Assembly (NCBI RefSeq): GCF_017355525.1
Contig: NZ_CP067395.1
Coordinates: forward strand, 4,495,001 to 4,559,000
Length of the DNA: 64,000 nt
Direction of reading: 5' to 3'
DNA from: Lysobacter enzymogenes
GTDB taxonomy: Bacteria > Pseudomonadota > Gammaproteobacteria > Xanthomonadales > Xanthomonadaceae
This document shows, in pieces, positions 1-8,552 of this stretch (within the stretch, counting starts at the first letter, position 1; each line of letters starts with the position of its first letter). Made by a program: the position numbers and the translations under genes. The notes beneath the pieces are model-generated. The model had not been told where the DNA came from. It saw only the letters and a program-made list of their open reading frames with translations, and made no database searches.

Positions 1-1238
1 TCCGGCTCGACCTTGGCGCCGCTGTTCTTGATCACATCCAGCAGGCCTTGGGCGCCGCCCTGGATGCGCACGTTCTCGGCGCGGCTGGTCAGGGTGAATT
101 CGCCGTTGGACGAGCGCGAGAAGATGCTGTCTTGCAGGGTCACCTTGCCGACGCCGCTTTCGGACTTGGCCACGGTTTCGCCGACTTCGGTCCACATCTG
201 CCGCTCGGCCATCTTGCTGGCGCTGCGTTCGATGGTGTTCTGGTTGCGCTTGGACAGCGGATCGTCGGGACCCTTGCCGGCCTTCTCGCGCACTTGCTTC
301 TCGACCTCGGCATGCGCGGCGGCGTGCTTGCGGTCGTAGATCTCCAGCAGTTCGCGCTCGCCGAACTGCAGCGGCGGCTTGCCGCTGGTGTTGGCGACTT
401 CCACCGGCACCACCACGCCCTTGTCGTTGCCGACGCCGACGTGCGGGTTGCCTTCGGTGACGAACCACGACACCGGGCCGACCTGGCCCAGTTCGGGGCG
501 GAACGGCGGCTTGCCTTCGGAGATGTTGCGCAGCAGTTCGGCGGCGACTTCCGGCGTGACCGCGCCGTTGCCGGGCGCGCCGCCCACCGCGCCGTTGCTC
601 ATGAACGGAATGCCGGCGGCGGCGCCGTTCGGCGTGGTCGGATCCAGGCTGGAGCGGTCCTGCGCGGCCAGCAGCTTGAGCAGGCCCGACTGCGCCGAGG
701 TCGGCGCCAGTTCGATCTTGCCGTCGCGCGCGGCCGACAAATCGATCGCCGCGCCCTGTTGCTGCGGATCGGCTGACGGCGCGTGCAGCTTGCCGTCGTC
801 CAGCGTCGCCGCGCGGCGCGCGAACTCGTCGGCGGCCTGCGGCGACAGGCCGGCGTCGGCGGCCATCTGCCGGTAGCCCTTGTCGAGCACGCTGCGTTCG
901 CTGTCGCCAGGGGTGACGTCGACGGCGACGCCGTGCTGGGTGCCGACCGGCTTGGCCCCGTCCAGGCGCTGCACGGTCTGCACCGCATTGGTCAGGGCGA
1001 GCTGATCCATCGGCAGCAGGCGCGAGCCGACCGCGTCCTGCAACTGCTGGCCCTGTTCGGGATGCTGGCGCGCGTAGTCGGCGACCGCGTAGGCCATGCC
1101 TTCCACATCGGTACGGCCGCAGTACTGGTTGGCCGAGACGATGCGGTTGGCTTCGGCCAGCACCGCGGCGTCGTAGCTGGAGTCGGTGGGCAGCGGAAAG
1201 ATCGGCGGAGGCGCGACGGGACGGGTGGGGTCGGTCAT
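1..1238 (-). CDS. Large protein of unknown function, C-terminus cut by window edge
   Basis: An ATG at 1238 opens a frame that stays open to base 1, giving about 412 visible residues; the stop lies outside the window. The start reads MTDPTRPVAPPPIFPLPTDS: proline-rich, with no signal peptide and no membrane segment. Hydrophilic helical and Gly/Ala-rich linker segments follow, then a charged helical stretch near residues 290-340 and a beta-like segment at the visible end. Codons have the strong G/C third-position bias of the neighbours. I do not recognise the family. Xanthomonad type IV effectors also have hydrophilic N-termini like this and carry a C-terminal XVIPCD secretion domain, but that part would lie beyond the edge, so the idea is untested. 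Confidence 0.75.
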   Translation of the reverse strand, partial: MTDPTRPVAPPPIFPLPTDSSYDAAVLAEANRIVSANQYCGRTDVEGMAYAVADYARQHPEQGQQLQDAVGSRLLPMDQLALTNAVQTVQRLDGAKPVGTQHGVAVDVTPGDSERSVLDKGYRQMAADAGLSPQAADEFARRAATLDDGKLHAPSADPQQQGAAIDLSAARDGKIELAPTSAQSGLLKLLAAQDRSSLDPTTPNGAAAGIPFMSNGAVGGAPGNGAVTPEVAAELLRNISEGKPPFRPELGQVGPVSWFVTEGNPHVGVGNDKGVVVPVEVANTSGKPPLQFGERELLEIYDRKHAAAHAEVEKQVREKAGKGPDDPLSKRNQNTIERSASKMAERQMWTEVGETVAKSESGVGKVTLQDSIFSRSSNGEFTLTSRAENVRIQGGAQGLLDVIKNSGAKVEP

Positions 1239-1893
1239 GGACGCGGGCGCGAGTGGGGTTTGCCGTAAACCTTAATAGGGAATTCGGCGCGCGCAAGCTA
1301 GGAGCGACCCTAGCGCCGCGGCGGCGCCTGCGCGGCCGCGGCTTCGATTCTGACCGCTGCGGCGACCCCGCGTTTTTCGTCGTGATCGCGATCGCCGCGA
1401 TGCGTCGAAAAATCTTGCGCCGTGCTTTCGCGGTTTCCGGGGAACGTGGTGCCCCAGCTTTGACAGCGGTGCGAGGGTCGGGCTTCAGCGGTGAGGCACT
1501 AAATTAAGGGCGTCTCCGAATGTCTGCGGAACCCAGCGCCAGACAAACACCCTTGGCGACTTCTCTATCAGTTTGCCGATCATGTATTCGATGGACGACG
1601 GATGGTCGATGCAAGGCGCAACCAGATATACGGAGGCGTCCGAAACGTACTCAAGCAGCGCGACCAAGGCTCTCGATGAGTTCGTTTGGTTGTTGGTGGA
1701 CTGCCATGTCCGATATCTGAGGTCGAATGAATTGTTGGCCTACTCAGGGCGCAACCAGTCTGCCGTGTTTGTGTAGAAGCGTCCCTTGGCAGTGACCTGT
1801 TCAGTCGGCGGCGGGGCTATGGAATCATGGCGCGCGCAACGATTTATTGGTACTCCTATCCATGCCCAATGACGGGCGAAGATGGGAATCGAC
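1239..1893. other. Low-GC intergenic stretch with ORF remnant
   Basis: About 650 bases without a confident gene. The first 250 bases are promoter-side DNA of the left-edge gene. Bases 1500-1860 are visibly lower in GC (near 50%) than everything around them, which suggests foreign or decaying DNA. The ORF remnant inside it has its own entry. Confidence 0.5.
1485..1800 (-). pseudogene. Possible broken gene remnant in low-GC DNA
   Basis: Read on the minus strand, about 100 codons from near 1800 to 1485 look protein-like but are interrupted by one in-frame TAG at 1740-1742. After the stop the frame has alternating hydrophobic and charged segments such as ASVYLVAPCIDHPSSIEYMI. No start codon with a ribosome site is visible for the whole frame. 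If the TAG was once CAG, the frame would be continuous across it. The opposite strand (1573-1776) is also open, so even the strand is uncertain. I do not recognise the family. This may be a remnant of a transferred gene. Confidence 0.25.
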
Positions 1894-2106
1894 ATGAAAG
1901 TCACACGAAAGTTGCCGCGTTTGATCGCGCTCGCGGCGTTCTGTTGCGGCGCTGCGTTCTCGCTGAGTGCGTTCGCCGATGGTCCCCTCAATCCATGGGA
2001 AGTCTGTCAAAACCGGTGCGAAGTGACTTACTTCGCTTGTGGTTCCAGTCCTGCGTGCGTGGCCGAATACAAGGCTTGCAAGCGGCGTTGCGGCATTCCT
2101 CCCTGA
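1894..2106 (+). CDS. Small secreted protein with twin CX3C motif
   Basis: A 70-residue protein. Residues 1-28 form a clear signal peptide (Lys/Arg-rich start, hydrophobic core, cleavage near SAFA-D). The mature part of about 42 residues has six cysteines in the order CX3C-X6-C-X5-C-X6-CX3C, which suggests a disulfide-pinned helical hairpin. ATG 1894 is preferred over the in-frame ATG at 1882 because GGGA sits at a normal distance before it and the signal peptide then starts cleanly. A perfect-stem hairpin follows the stop. The protein at 42681-42893 has the same cysteine layout with different loops. It is probably periplasmic or exported; function unknown. Confidence 0.7.
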   Translation: MKVTRKLPRLIALAAFCCGAAFSLSAFADGPLNPWEVCQNRCEVTYFACGSSPACVAEYKACKRRCGIPP

Positions 2107-2131
2107 TCGCGGGGCGCAAGCCCGGCTGAGC

Positions 2132-2168
2132 GGAAGCCCGCGGGGGCATTTCGTTCCCGCGGACTTCC
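2132..2168 (+). terminator. Hairpin after small secreted gene
   Basis: Arms at 2132-2144 (GGAAGCCCGCGGG) and 2156-2168 (CCCGCGGACTTCC) pair with one mismatch around an 11-base loop. It lies 25 bases after the stop of the gene ending at 2106. There is no T-run, so it may act as an mRNA 3' end stabiliser or a factor-assisted terminator. Confidence 0.5.
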
Positions 2169-2272
2169 AAAAGGCCCGCGACGTAGCGGCGGCATGCGTT
2201 TTCAGCGGCCGGCTCGCCTTGAAAGCCGACGACATGCTCGAGGTCGGCCGCGAAACCCGCGTGCGGGACGCA

Positions 2273-2298
2273 GGCATAACGCGGAATCGCGTTATGCC
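2273..2298. repeat. Perfect 11-bp inverted repeat
   Basis: GGCATAACGCG (2273-2283), a 4-base loop, then CGCGTTATGCC (2288-2298). It lies between convergent genes ending at 2106 and 2357. It could be a second transcription end, this time for the minus-strand gene, or a REP-type palindrome. Copies elsewhere in the genome would decide. Confidence 0.4.
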
Positions 2299-2356
2299 GG
2301 ACTCCGTAACGATCCTTGTCGGCCTAGGGCCGACTCCGCACTGGCGCTCCCATTGC

Positions 2357-2896
2357 CTATCGAGCGGTAAGCATCGGCACATAGGGCATCCAGTCTTGAC
2401 ACGCCATGGTGAAGTCCTGATCCGTGGGTACCAGAGACAGCCCGTCGACGGCGGAGAACGTCCGGACGGTGTAGAAAATCACGTCGTTGGATCCTTCCGG
2501 GACCTCATGAAGCAGATGGTCCGGCTTGACGGTCGACGAGATCGAAATGCTGGACGCGGCCGATCCGTCGTCGCTGATGCTCGCAGTGCAGATTCCTTGG
2601 GTGAAGATGTAGGTGTACACGCCGGTCTCTTCGTCGATCTCACTGTCGAGCGGGTAGCCGACTCCGATCCGGTAGACGCCGGTGCTTACGCGCGACGGCG
2701 CTACGCCGATCCCGCAGTCGCTTTCGCCCGTGGAGGTTTGCAGCGAGCCGTCCGAATTGATGTAGCCGACGCACTTGCCATGAGCCGTATGCGGATCGAT
2801 TGCGAGAAAAAGCGCCAACAAGGACAGGGCGGGGATTTTCAAGTCGAACCATCGATGCGCGCGAGCGAGTTTCGCGCTTTCGTCAGTGCTGTTCAT
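2357..2896 (-). CDS. Secreted protein of unknown family, paralogue A
   Basis: A 179-residue protein. ATG 2896 is chosen because it puts a signal peptide (hydrophobic core IPALSLLALFLAI) at residues 23-40; upstream in-frame ATGs give an Arg-rich non-signal extension. The mature protein begins KCVGYINSDGSLQTSTGE and contains cysteines in pairs (KC..DC, ICT, AC). It aligns along its whole length with the product of 2940-3446: both share YIN-DGS, GE-DC, GVY--GV--P, ICT, VP-G-N, YTVRT, L-PTD-DF---C. The two genes are a tandem duplication 43 bases apart. It is probably a small exported beta-rich domain; no known family recognised. Confidence 0.8.
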   Translation of the reverse strand: MNSTDESAKLARAHRWFDLKIPALSLLALFLAIDPHTAHGKCVGYINSDGSLQTSTGESDCGIGVAPSRVSTGVYRIGVGYPLDSEIDEETGVYTYIFTQGICTASISDDGSAASSISISSTVKPDHLLHEVPEGSNDVIFYTVRTFSAVDGLSLVPTDQDFTMACQDWMPYVPMLTAR

Positions 2897-2939
2897 TCGG
2901 GTTTGCTCAAAGAGAAGGGCGTGGTCTTGCCGGCCTGAT

Positions 2940-3446
2940 CTAGTTGACGCAAGACAGGGAAAAATCCAGATCCGTCGGCGCCAGCGGCGATGCGTTGACG
3001 GCCGCATGGGTGCGTACCGTGTACGTGACAGTGCCATTGTGACCTGGGGGGACCACTCGCGGAGCCGTCGTAGGCTTCAGGTCGGGCCAGATCTTTACGG
3101 TCGACGCCGCGTCGCTGCCGTTGCCGGCGGTCACCGTGCAGATGCTCGCATGAAGCGTGTACAAGACTGCGCCGGTCGCCGGATCGGTCGTCTCTTCGAT
3201 CGGATGATTCACGCCTACTTTGTAGACCCCGGCGCTCACGTGAACCGGGTTGTTGATCCAGCAGTCGGTTTCCCCGCGTCGCGCCTGCACCGATCCATCG
3301 GCATTGATGTAGGCCGTGCACGTGCCATATGCGAATACGGAAGGCGAGGCGACGGCGCATGCGAGCGCGATGCCTGCGCATGCCGTGGCGAACAACGGCT
3401 TGCCGGCGCGGCGCGAGCGCTGCGGTGGGTTCGGTTTTCTGCGCAT
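2940..3446 (-). CDS. Secreted protein of unknown family, paralogue B
   Basis: A 168-residue protein with a basic N-terminus and a signal peptide ending near SVFA-YG (residue 39). The mature domain starts TCTAYINADGSVQARRGETD and keeps the same motifs and cysteines as the neighbour at 2357-2896, including the C-terminal PTDLDFSLSC. GAAGG precedes ATG 3446. It is the upstream gene of the duplicated pair and the two are probably co-transcribed. Conservation of cysteines and of the YTVRT segment suggests a folded extracytoplasmic domain, with function unknown. Confidence 0.8.
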   Translation of the reverse strand: MRRKPNPPQRSRRAGKPLFATACAGIALACAVASPSVFAYGTCTAYINADGSVQARRGETDCWINNPVHVSAGVYKVGVNHPIEETTDPATGAVLYTLHASICTVTAGNGSDAASTVKIWPDLKPTTAPRVVPPGHNGTVTYTVRTHAAVNASPLAPTDLDFSLSCVN

Positions 3447-3787
3447 GATTGCGGCACCTTCATAAGGGCGATGGCGCTCTGAGGGAGCGCCAAAGATACT
3501 GGGCGCCCTGCGGGGCCTTGTCTGTGACCGGCTTGCCGCTAGTGTTCGCGAAAGCCCGGATTTTCGCGTCCGAAACGGGGAGGTCGCGCAGGCGCGCAGT
3601 CGGGTCGCACACGGATTTCACAAGCGCCAGCCAGTCGACTGCCGGGCCGGACCGCCTGCCGCACAGCGCCGAAACAGCCGGCGTCCACGCTGCGAAAGAC
3701 CATCGGCAGCCGGTCACTTTGGTGCGTACGACGGCAGGCTTCGAAACAACGCGAGGCTCCGCGCAGTGGCTCACGCCAGCTATCCAA
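3447..3787. other. Intergenic region with weak minus-strand ORF
   Basis: There is an open minus-strand frame at 3460-3774 (104 codons) that ends 13 bases before the paralogue-B start. Its last third (LPVSDAKIRAFANTSGKPVT and an LW..S end) faintly recalls the N-terminus of DUF4102-type phage integrases. The similarity is short, lacks the expected Gly-rich stretch, and no attachment site or tRNA is visible. I do not call a gene here. Confidence 0.25.
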
Positions 3788-4672
3788 TCATTTCAGCGGC
3801 AGAAACAGTTCCACTACAACCTCATGCGCCGACATCCCCGGAATGGGCGCGAGCCGGCGCCGGCAATAGAGCGGAAAATCGCGCGCTTCTTCGCCGCTGG
3901 CCGGAAGCCAGTCGCGATAGAGATACAGCGCGGCGGGTTCGAGATTGTCAGTGTTGCCGGGATAGCGCAGCACGGCGCAGCGGCCGCCCGGAATCGTCCC
4001 GGGTTTCACCTCGGCATCGTTCGCCGTGATGGGCCGGTCCGTCGCAACGCACAGGTCCATGCTGTAGTCGGCGGGGTCCGCAGGCGTTCGTTCGGACCGG
4101 AACACCATAAAGCTGGGGCTCGACTCCGGCGGCAAGCCGGCGCTCTTGCGCCAACGCATGAAACGTTCGCGCGTTTCGGCGATGGCGCTCCGGTCGCCGC
4201 GATGTTCGATCATCGCCACCGGCGTATCTGCTACCTCGCGGACCACTACGTCGTTGCGATCGAAAACAATATGCATGAGCTTGTTCCTTGCGTTGTCGAG
4301 GGGGCCGAAGGCCGCGAGCCACACGCCCCAGTCGGGGGCTTTCCGAAACGATGACGGCGACTGCCCGAGCCGCTGCCTGAAGGCGCGGGCGAAAGCCTCG
4401 GGCGCGTCGTAACCGGCTTCCATCGCGATATCCGTAACGCTCGGCATCTCACTGGACGTCAGTCGTTGAGAGGCGCGCCGCATTCGCATGAGCTGGACAT
4501 AACGGTGCAGCGACAACCCGAAAGCGGCCGCGAACTGGCGATGGAAATGAAACTTGGAGAAGGCGGCGGCCCGGCTGACCGCGTCCAGATCCAGGTCGGA
4601 ATCGAGGTTCCGATCGATGTGCGCCAGCACGTTGCGCATTCGGGAGTAGTAATTTTGCGTCGCCGTTTTCAT
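3788..4672 (-). CDS. AraC-family regulator with GyrI-like effector domain
   Basis: 294 residues. Residues 10-110 are a two-helix-turn-helix AraC/XylS DNA-binding domain (FSKFHFHRQFAAAFGLSLHRYV, then VTDIAMEAGYDAPEAFARAFRQ, quoted here in parts as signature positions 38-59 and 78-99). Residues 130-294 are a GyrI-like small-molecule-binding domain (VREVADTPVAMIEHRGDRS, later PGGRCAVLRYPG). Putting the HTH first and the GyrI domain second is the usual order for Rob/SoxS-relative regulators that sense drugs or hydrophobic cations. The gene stands alone, so its targets cannot be read from context. Confidence 0.9.
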   Translation of the reverse strand: MKTATQNYYSRMRNVLAHIDRNLDSDLDLDAVSRAAAFSKFHFHRQFAAAFGLSLHRYVQLMRMRRASQRLTSSEMPSVTDIAMEAGYDAPEAFARAFRQRLGQSPSSFRKAPDWGVWLAAFGPLDNARNKLMHIVFDRNDVVVREVADTPVAMIEHRGDRSAIAETRERFMRWRKSAGLPPESSPSFMVFRSERTPADPADYSMDLCVATDRPITANDAEVKPGTIPGGRCAVLRYPGNTDNLEPAALYLYRDWLPASGEEARDFPLYCRRRLAPIPGMSAHEVVVELFLPLK

Positions 4673-4942
4673 GGCTCGCCTGGGTCATCCGTTCCGGAGT
4701 GGCCAGGCTATCCTGCTCCTCCTGGCCGCGCCGCGCCCGACCGATCTTGCTGAGCTGGAGCAGGACTAAGCGGCGCAGAAGGTCGAATTGTGCCGCGCGC
4801 GCCGCAGGCAGGCGAGCAGGGAGCCGAAGCGCTCGCGCCGCCGCGGAGCATCGATGGTCGCTGGGGCGATCGCGATCATGGAGCTACGGGCGCCCGCCGG
4901 ACACGCGAGGCGAGCCGGCACAACGCGCCGGCGCCGCGGTCC

Positions 4943-7162
4943 TCAGAACTTGCACCGCACGCTGGCCAGCACCGTTCGCGGCTCGCCGAAAGCGGTGCGG
5001 TCGCTGCTGGCGCCGCCGGGAATGTAGCGCTTGTCGAACAGGTTCTTGAAGTTCAGGCGGGCATCCCAGCGCGCGGCTTCGTACGAGAGCGCGGCGTCGA
5101 AGGTGGTGTAGCCGTCGAGGCGGAACGGCCGCTGGTATACCGGATCGAGCGGCTCATAGTTGTTGGCCAGACGCTCGCTCTCGGCGTGCGCGCCCAAGGC
5201 GATGCCCAGGCCGCTGAGCGGACCGGCGGGCACGGTGTAACGCGCCCACAGATTGGCGCTGTGGCGCGGCACGCCGGCTAGCCGTGCGCCCGAAGGCAGA
5301 GTCTGATCGCGCACGATTTCGGCCTGGGTCCAGGCATAGGCGAAGCTCAACTCCCAGTCGGCGCGCGGCCGCCATTGCCCTTCCAGCTCCACGCCGCGGC
5401 TGCGCTGTTCGCCGCGGGTGATGTAGTAGTTGGGATGTTGCGGATCTTCGCTGGCCATGTCCTGGCGGGTCAGCTCGAACACCGACAGCATCGCGTTGAT
5501 GCGGCCGTCGTGCGGCGCGAGCTTCAGGCCGATTTCGTTGTTGACGCCGCGTTCGGGCGGCAGGGCGCTGCCGTCGAAGCTGCGGTAATTGGCTTGCGGC
5601 GCGAACGAACGCGAATGATTGAGGTACAGCGCCAACTGCGGCCGCAGCGCATAGGTCAGGCCGACGCGCGGGCTGAACTGCCGGTCCTCGGCGCGCCCGG
5701 GGCCGACGCCGCTGGAGGCGACGTCCCAGCGTCCGCCCAAGGTCAAGGTGGTGCGCGCACCGAGCTTGGCGTGATCCTGCAGGTACACGCCGCGCTGGCG
5801 CATGGCCTGATCGGTACGGGCGCCGTTGATGAAGGCCGGATGCAGGCCGGTGCGGCCGTACACCGGAGCGAACACATCCAGATCGTAGGGGCCCGGATCG
5901 AACGTATCGGTGTAATAGGAACGACGCTCGCTGTAGTCGTAGCCCAGCAGCCAGCGATGCTCGATCGCGCCGGTACGCAGCGTACCGCTCAGGCTGGTGT
6001 CCGAACGCAGGTCGTGGCCGCGCTCATCGTAGGGGCCGTAATAGAACCGCCCGAACGTGCGCAGGTCCGGGCTGACGCCGGCGACGAACAGCCAATGGTC
6101 CCAACTGTCGTGGAACTCGGAATACCGCACCGACTGGCGCAGTACCAGGCGCTCGCTGAAACGGTGCTCGAAGCTGTAGCCCAGCGCGTCGTAATCGCGG
6201 CTCTGCACCGCCGGCGCGTCGCGCTCGTTGATCGCACGGTGGCGCGGCAGGCGGCCGTTCGGATTCGCAAGCGCGCTGCCGTAGGCGGGGATCGGCGACC
6301 ACGGATTGATCCGGTCGCGCTGCCAGGTGCCGAGCAAGGTGATCGAAGTCGCTTCGCCGATGTTCCAGGTCAGCGACGGCGCCAGATACTTGCGTTGCGC
6401 GCCGGAGAAATCGACGAAGAAGTCCTGGTCGCGGTAGATGGCGTTCAAGCGCGCGAGCACCCGGCCGTCGCGGTCGAGCGGGCTGTTGGCGTCGATGCCG
6501 ACTTCGCGCAGGCTGTAGGAGCCGGCGGCCAGATCCACCGTGGCGAAGCGCTGCTCTTGCGGCCGTTTGCTGACCAGGTTGACCAGTCCCGACAGCGGCC
6601 CCTGCCCGTACAGACCCGAAGCCGGCCCCTTCACCACTTCGAGGCGATCCAGACCGCTGAGCTCGGTCGTCGCCATCGCATTCGACCACAGCAGGCCGTC
6701 CAGATAGGTCGCATCGGCCGAGGCGTTGAAGCCGCGGAGGTTGAAACCGTCGAAGAAACCGTAAACGTCGTTGCTGGTGACGCCGGCGACGTTGCGCAGC
6801 GCTTCGGGCAGACGGCGCGCGCCTTGCGCGTCGAGGGTTTCGCGGGTGACGGTCGACACCGCCTGCGGCGTTTCCAGGGTCGGCGCATCGAGCTTGAGCG
6901 CGGCGCTGGTTTCGCGGCGACGCTGGCCTTGCACCACGACATCGTCCAGGGTCACCGCCTTGCCGGCCGCGGCGTCGGCGGCGGGCGTCGCTTCGGCTTC
7001 TGCCTCGGCGGCGCGGGCGCGCGGGCTTGGCGCCATTGCGGCGGCCAGGGCGAGCGCGAGTACGCCGCCGCGGCGCGCGTTCGCAGCGACGCGCGCTCGT
7101 GCGTGCGTCGTGGGCGCCAGGGAAAGGTTCGCGGCAAGCGGAGGGGAAAGGGACAGACGCAT
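4943..7162 (-). CDS. TonB-dependent siderophore receptor
   Basis: 739 residues. ATG 7162 has GGAG eight bases upstream; the open frame reaches further 5' but only as Arg-rich sequence. After an N-terminal signal region ending near residue 52 there is a TonB-box-like TLDDVVVQGQ, a plug domain (TLETPQAVSTVTRETLDAQG; later ATYLDGLL, LDRLEVVKGPASGLYGQGP, GLVNLVSKRP) and a long beta-barrel ending in the aromatic terminus ASVRCKF. The plug pattern is that of the FhuE/FoxA-like ferric-siderophore receptors. It transports iron chelates across the outer membrane using TonB energy. It could be paired functionally with the SIP/MFS cluster at 54-57 kb. Substrate unknown; iron control is expected, but I did not identify a clear Fur box. 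Confidence 0.92.
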   Translation of the reverse strand: MRLSLSPPLAANLSLAPTTHARARVAANARRGGVLALALAAAMAPSPRARAAEAEAEATPAADAAAGKAVTLDDVVVQGQRRRETSAALKLDAPTLETPQAVSTVTRETLDAQGARRLPEALRNVAGVTSNDVYGFFDGFNLRGFNASADATYLDGLLWSNAMATTELSGLDRLEVVKGPASGLYGQGPLSGLVNLVSKRPQEQRFATVDLAAGSYSLREVGIDANSPLDRDGRVLARLNAIYRDQDFFVDFSGAQRKYLAPSLTWNIGEATSITLLGTWQRDRINPWSPIPAYGSALANPNGRLPRHRAINERDAPAVQSRDYDALGYSFEHRFSERLVLRQSVRYSEFHDSWDHWLFVAGVSPDLRTFGRFYYGPYDERGHDLRSDTSLSGTLRTGAIEHRWLLGYDYSERRSYYTDTFDPGPYDLDVFAPVYGRTGLHPAFINGARTDQAMRQRGVYLQDHAKLGARTTLTLGGRWDVASSGVGPGRAEDRQFSPRVGLTYALRPQLALYLNHSRSFAPQANYRSFDGSALPPERGVNNEIGLKLAPHDGRINAMLSVFELTRQDMASEDPQHPNYYITRGEQRSRGVELEGQWRPRADWELSFAYAWTQAEIVRDQTLPSGARLAGVPRHSANLWARYTVPAGPLSGLGIALGAHAESERLANNYEPLDPVYQRPFRLDGYTTFDAALSYEAARWDARLNFKNLFDKRYIPGGASSDRTAFGEPRTVLASVRCKF

Positions 7163-8008
7163 GACGGGCTCCGGGGGGAAAGCGCCGTCTGCCGCTCGGG
7201 CCTCAGGCCGCCGGGCACGTGTGCGTGGTTGCGCCGCGCAGGCTGCGCGGCGCGCGAATGATAGGCCAAGCGCCGAAGCCGTCGCAAATCCAGGCCCGGC
7301 GGGCTGGGCTGTCGCTGGCCGTTGCCCGGATCTAGCCCTTGGGGGGCGGGGCTGCAAGGCGAGTCGTCATGAGTGGGCTATCTCCGAGTAATCCTGGGCA
7401 ATCGAGAAAGTCGGATTCGGCTTGCCCGGGTTCCACCAGCGCCGGAGGTCTCGCGCCTTTCGGCAAAACGCCGCTCTCTGGCGTGTTGCGGGCGCTCCAT
7501 CCCTGCCTGCGTTGTCGTTTCAGTCGCGGATTCGCCGCGCCCCACGCCGAGCCTTCTGGATTTCAGCGGTCGTGCCGAATATCCGCTCGGGCCGGGTTAT
7601 CCCGTTGCAGAGCTCACTGGAGAAATGGTCTTGCGATTGCCTGGCTTCAGGGCAAATCGGCTTTTCCCCGAAACGTCAGCGCCGATCCGGCTGTTGCACG
7701 AATGAAACGCGTCGCTCGCTGGTTGCCGACGCTTTTGCGAGCGAAGTCGCATTGGCGCGAAATGGCCGCCGAATTCTGTGAGAGGAATCAAGCATCGATC
7801 GAAAAAAATGGCCGCCGCTTCCGCTCGACAGCGTAGTAGCTGGCGATGCGCCAAGACGCAGACGCTTGACCCCTAAGACGACGGTGCTTCCGTCGAATCG
7901 CGCAAACGGCGCGTGTTTCGACGGGAGCCGCTGGCTCCGTGCAGCCGGCGAATGCAGCAGCGGCGCCTCCCGGTCCTGGAGGCCAATCATTACGAAGGAG
8001 ATTCCAGT
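7163..8008. other. Long intergenic region, no supported gene
   Basis: About 850 bases between the divergent TonB receptor and lectin genes. Three overlapping plus-strand frames are open at 7339-7836 but show no start with a ribosome site, no domain and Arg/Ser-rich translations, so I treat them as chance frames. GC is lower from about 7600 to 7850. Promoters of both flanking genes must lie here; I do not see an unambiguous -35/-10 pair. Confidence 0.5.
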
Positions 8009-8434
8009 ATGGCAGGCATCCAATGGGCGGCTCCCCAATCCCTGGGCTACATCCCGTCCGGCAAGCTCGTGACGTTCACGGCGATGCATCAGGCCGAATA
8101 CACGCAATACGTCCAGATCATCGACGCCAACAACCAGCCCATCAGTTTTTATACCTTGGACGGCAGCCAGGCGAAGTTTCCGATCTCGGGAAGCGGCGTC
8201 AACGTCGGCTTCCTCCAGAACGGCGCCGGCCGGTTCACCATGGCGGACGGGATGAAGGTCCAGTTCGGCAGCAGCGGGTCGCAACCTCCGAAGGTCTCGG
8301 CGGGCACTCCCGTCGTGTTCTTCATCGTCGACCAAATATTCGGTGGGGGCACCTTGTACGTAACGGAAGACGGCGCCGATAACGACTACAACGACACCAG
8401 CTTCGTTATCCAGTGGTACCAGTACGTGGGCTGA
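8009..8434 (+). CDS. LecB/PA-IIL-like calcium-dependent lectin
   Basis: 141 residues with AAGGAG eight bases before ATG 8009 and no signal peptide. The C-terminus carries TEDGADNDYNDTSF (119-132), which matches the calcium loop of the Pseudomonas fucose/mannose lectin PA-IIL (EDGTDNDYND). Ligand residues E120, D124, D126, N128 and D129 are all kept, and the chain ends in Gly141, as in PA-IIL, where the terminal carboxylate binds calcium. The N-terminal two-thirds is diverged and longer than PA-IIL (about 115 residues). It is expected to bind sugars through two calcium ions, possibly at the cell surface. The next gene follows 118 bases later on the same strand. Confidence 0.82.
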   Translation: MAGIQWAAPQSLGYIPSGKLVTFTAMHQAEYTQYVQIIDANNQPISFYTLDGSQAKFPISGSGVNVGFLQNGAGRFTMADGMKVQFGSSGSQPPKVSAGTPVVFFIVDQIFGGGTLYVTEDGADNDYNDTSFVIQWYQYVG

Positions 8435-8552
8435 CCCGCTTCCGCCCCGTTTCCGATCGAAGCGGGGCGGCATGACCGCTCATGAATTCCCATGGCAGCC
8501 GCGGTGGATCGCGTGGATTCACCGCGCGGCGCAACAACGACGGAGTGCGGCA

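Noticed and set aside
3460-3774. Possible integrase remnant
   Set aside because: The likeness to a DUF4102 integrase start is short and lacks the Gly-rich motif; no tRNA or attachment repeat is seen.
5375-7261. Plus-strand open frame of about 630 codons
   Set aside because: Antisense to the TonB receptor, which has full plug and barrel motifs on the other strand.
7339-7836. Plus-strand frames before the lectin
   Set aside because: Three overlapping frames, none with a ribosome site or recognisable sequence; likely chance openings in intergenic DNA.
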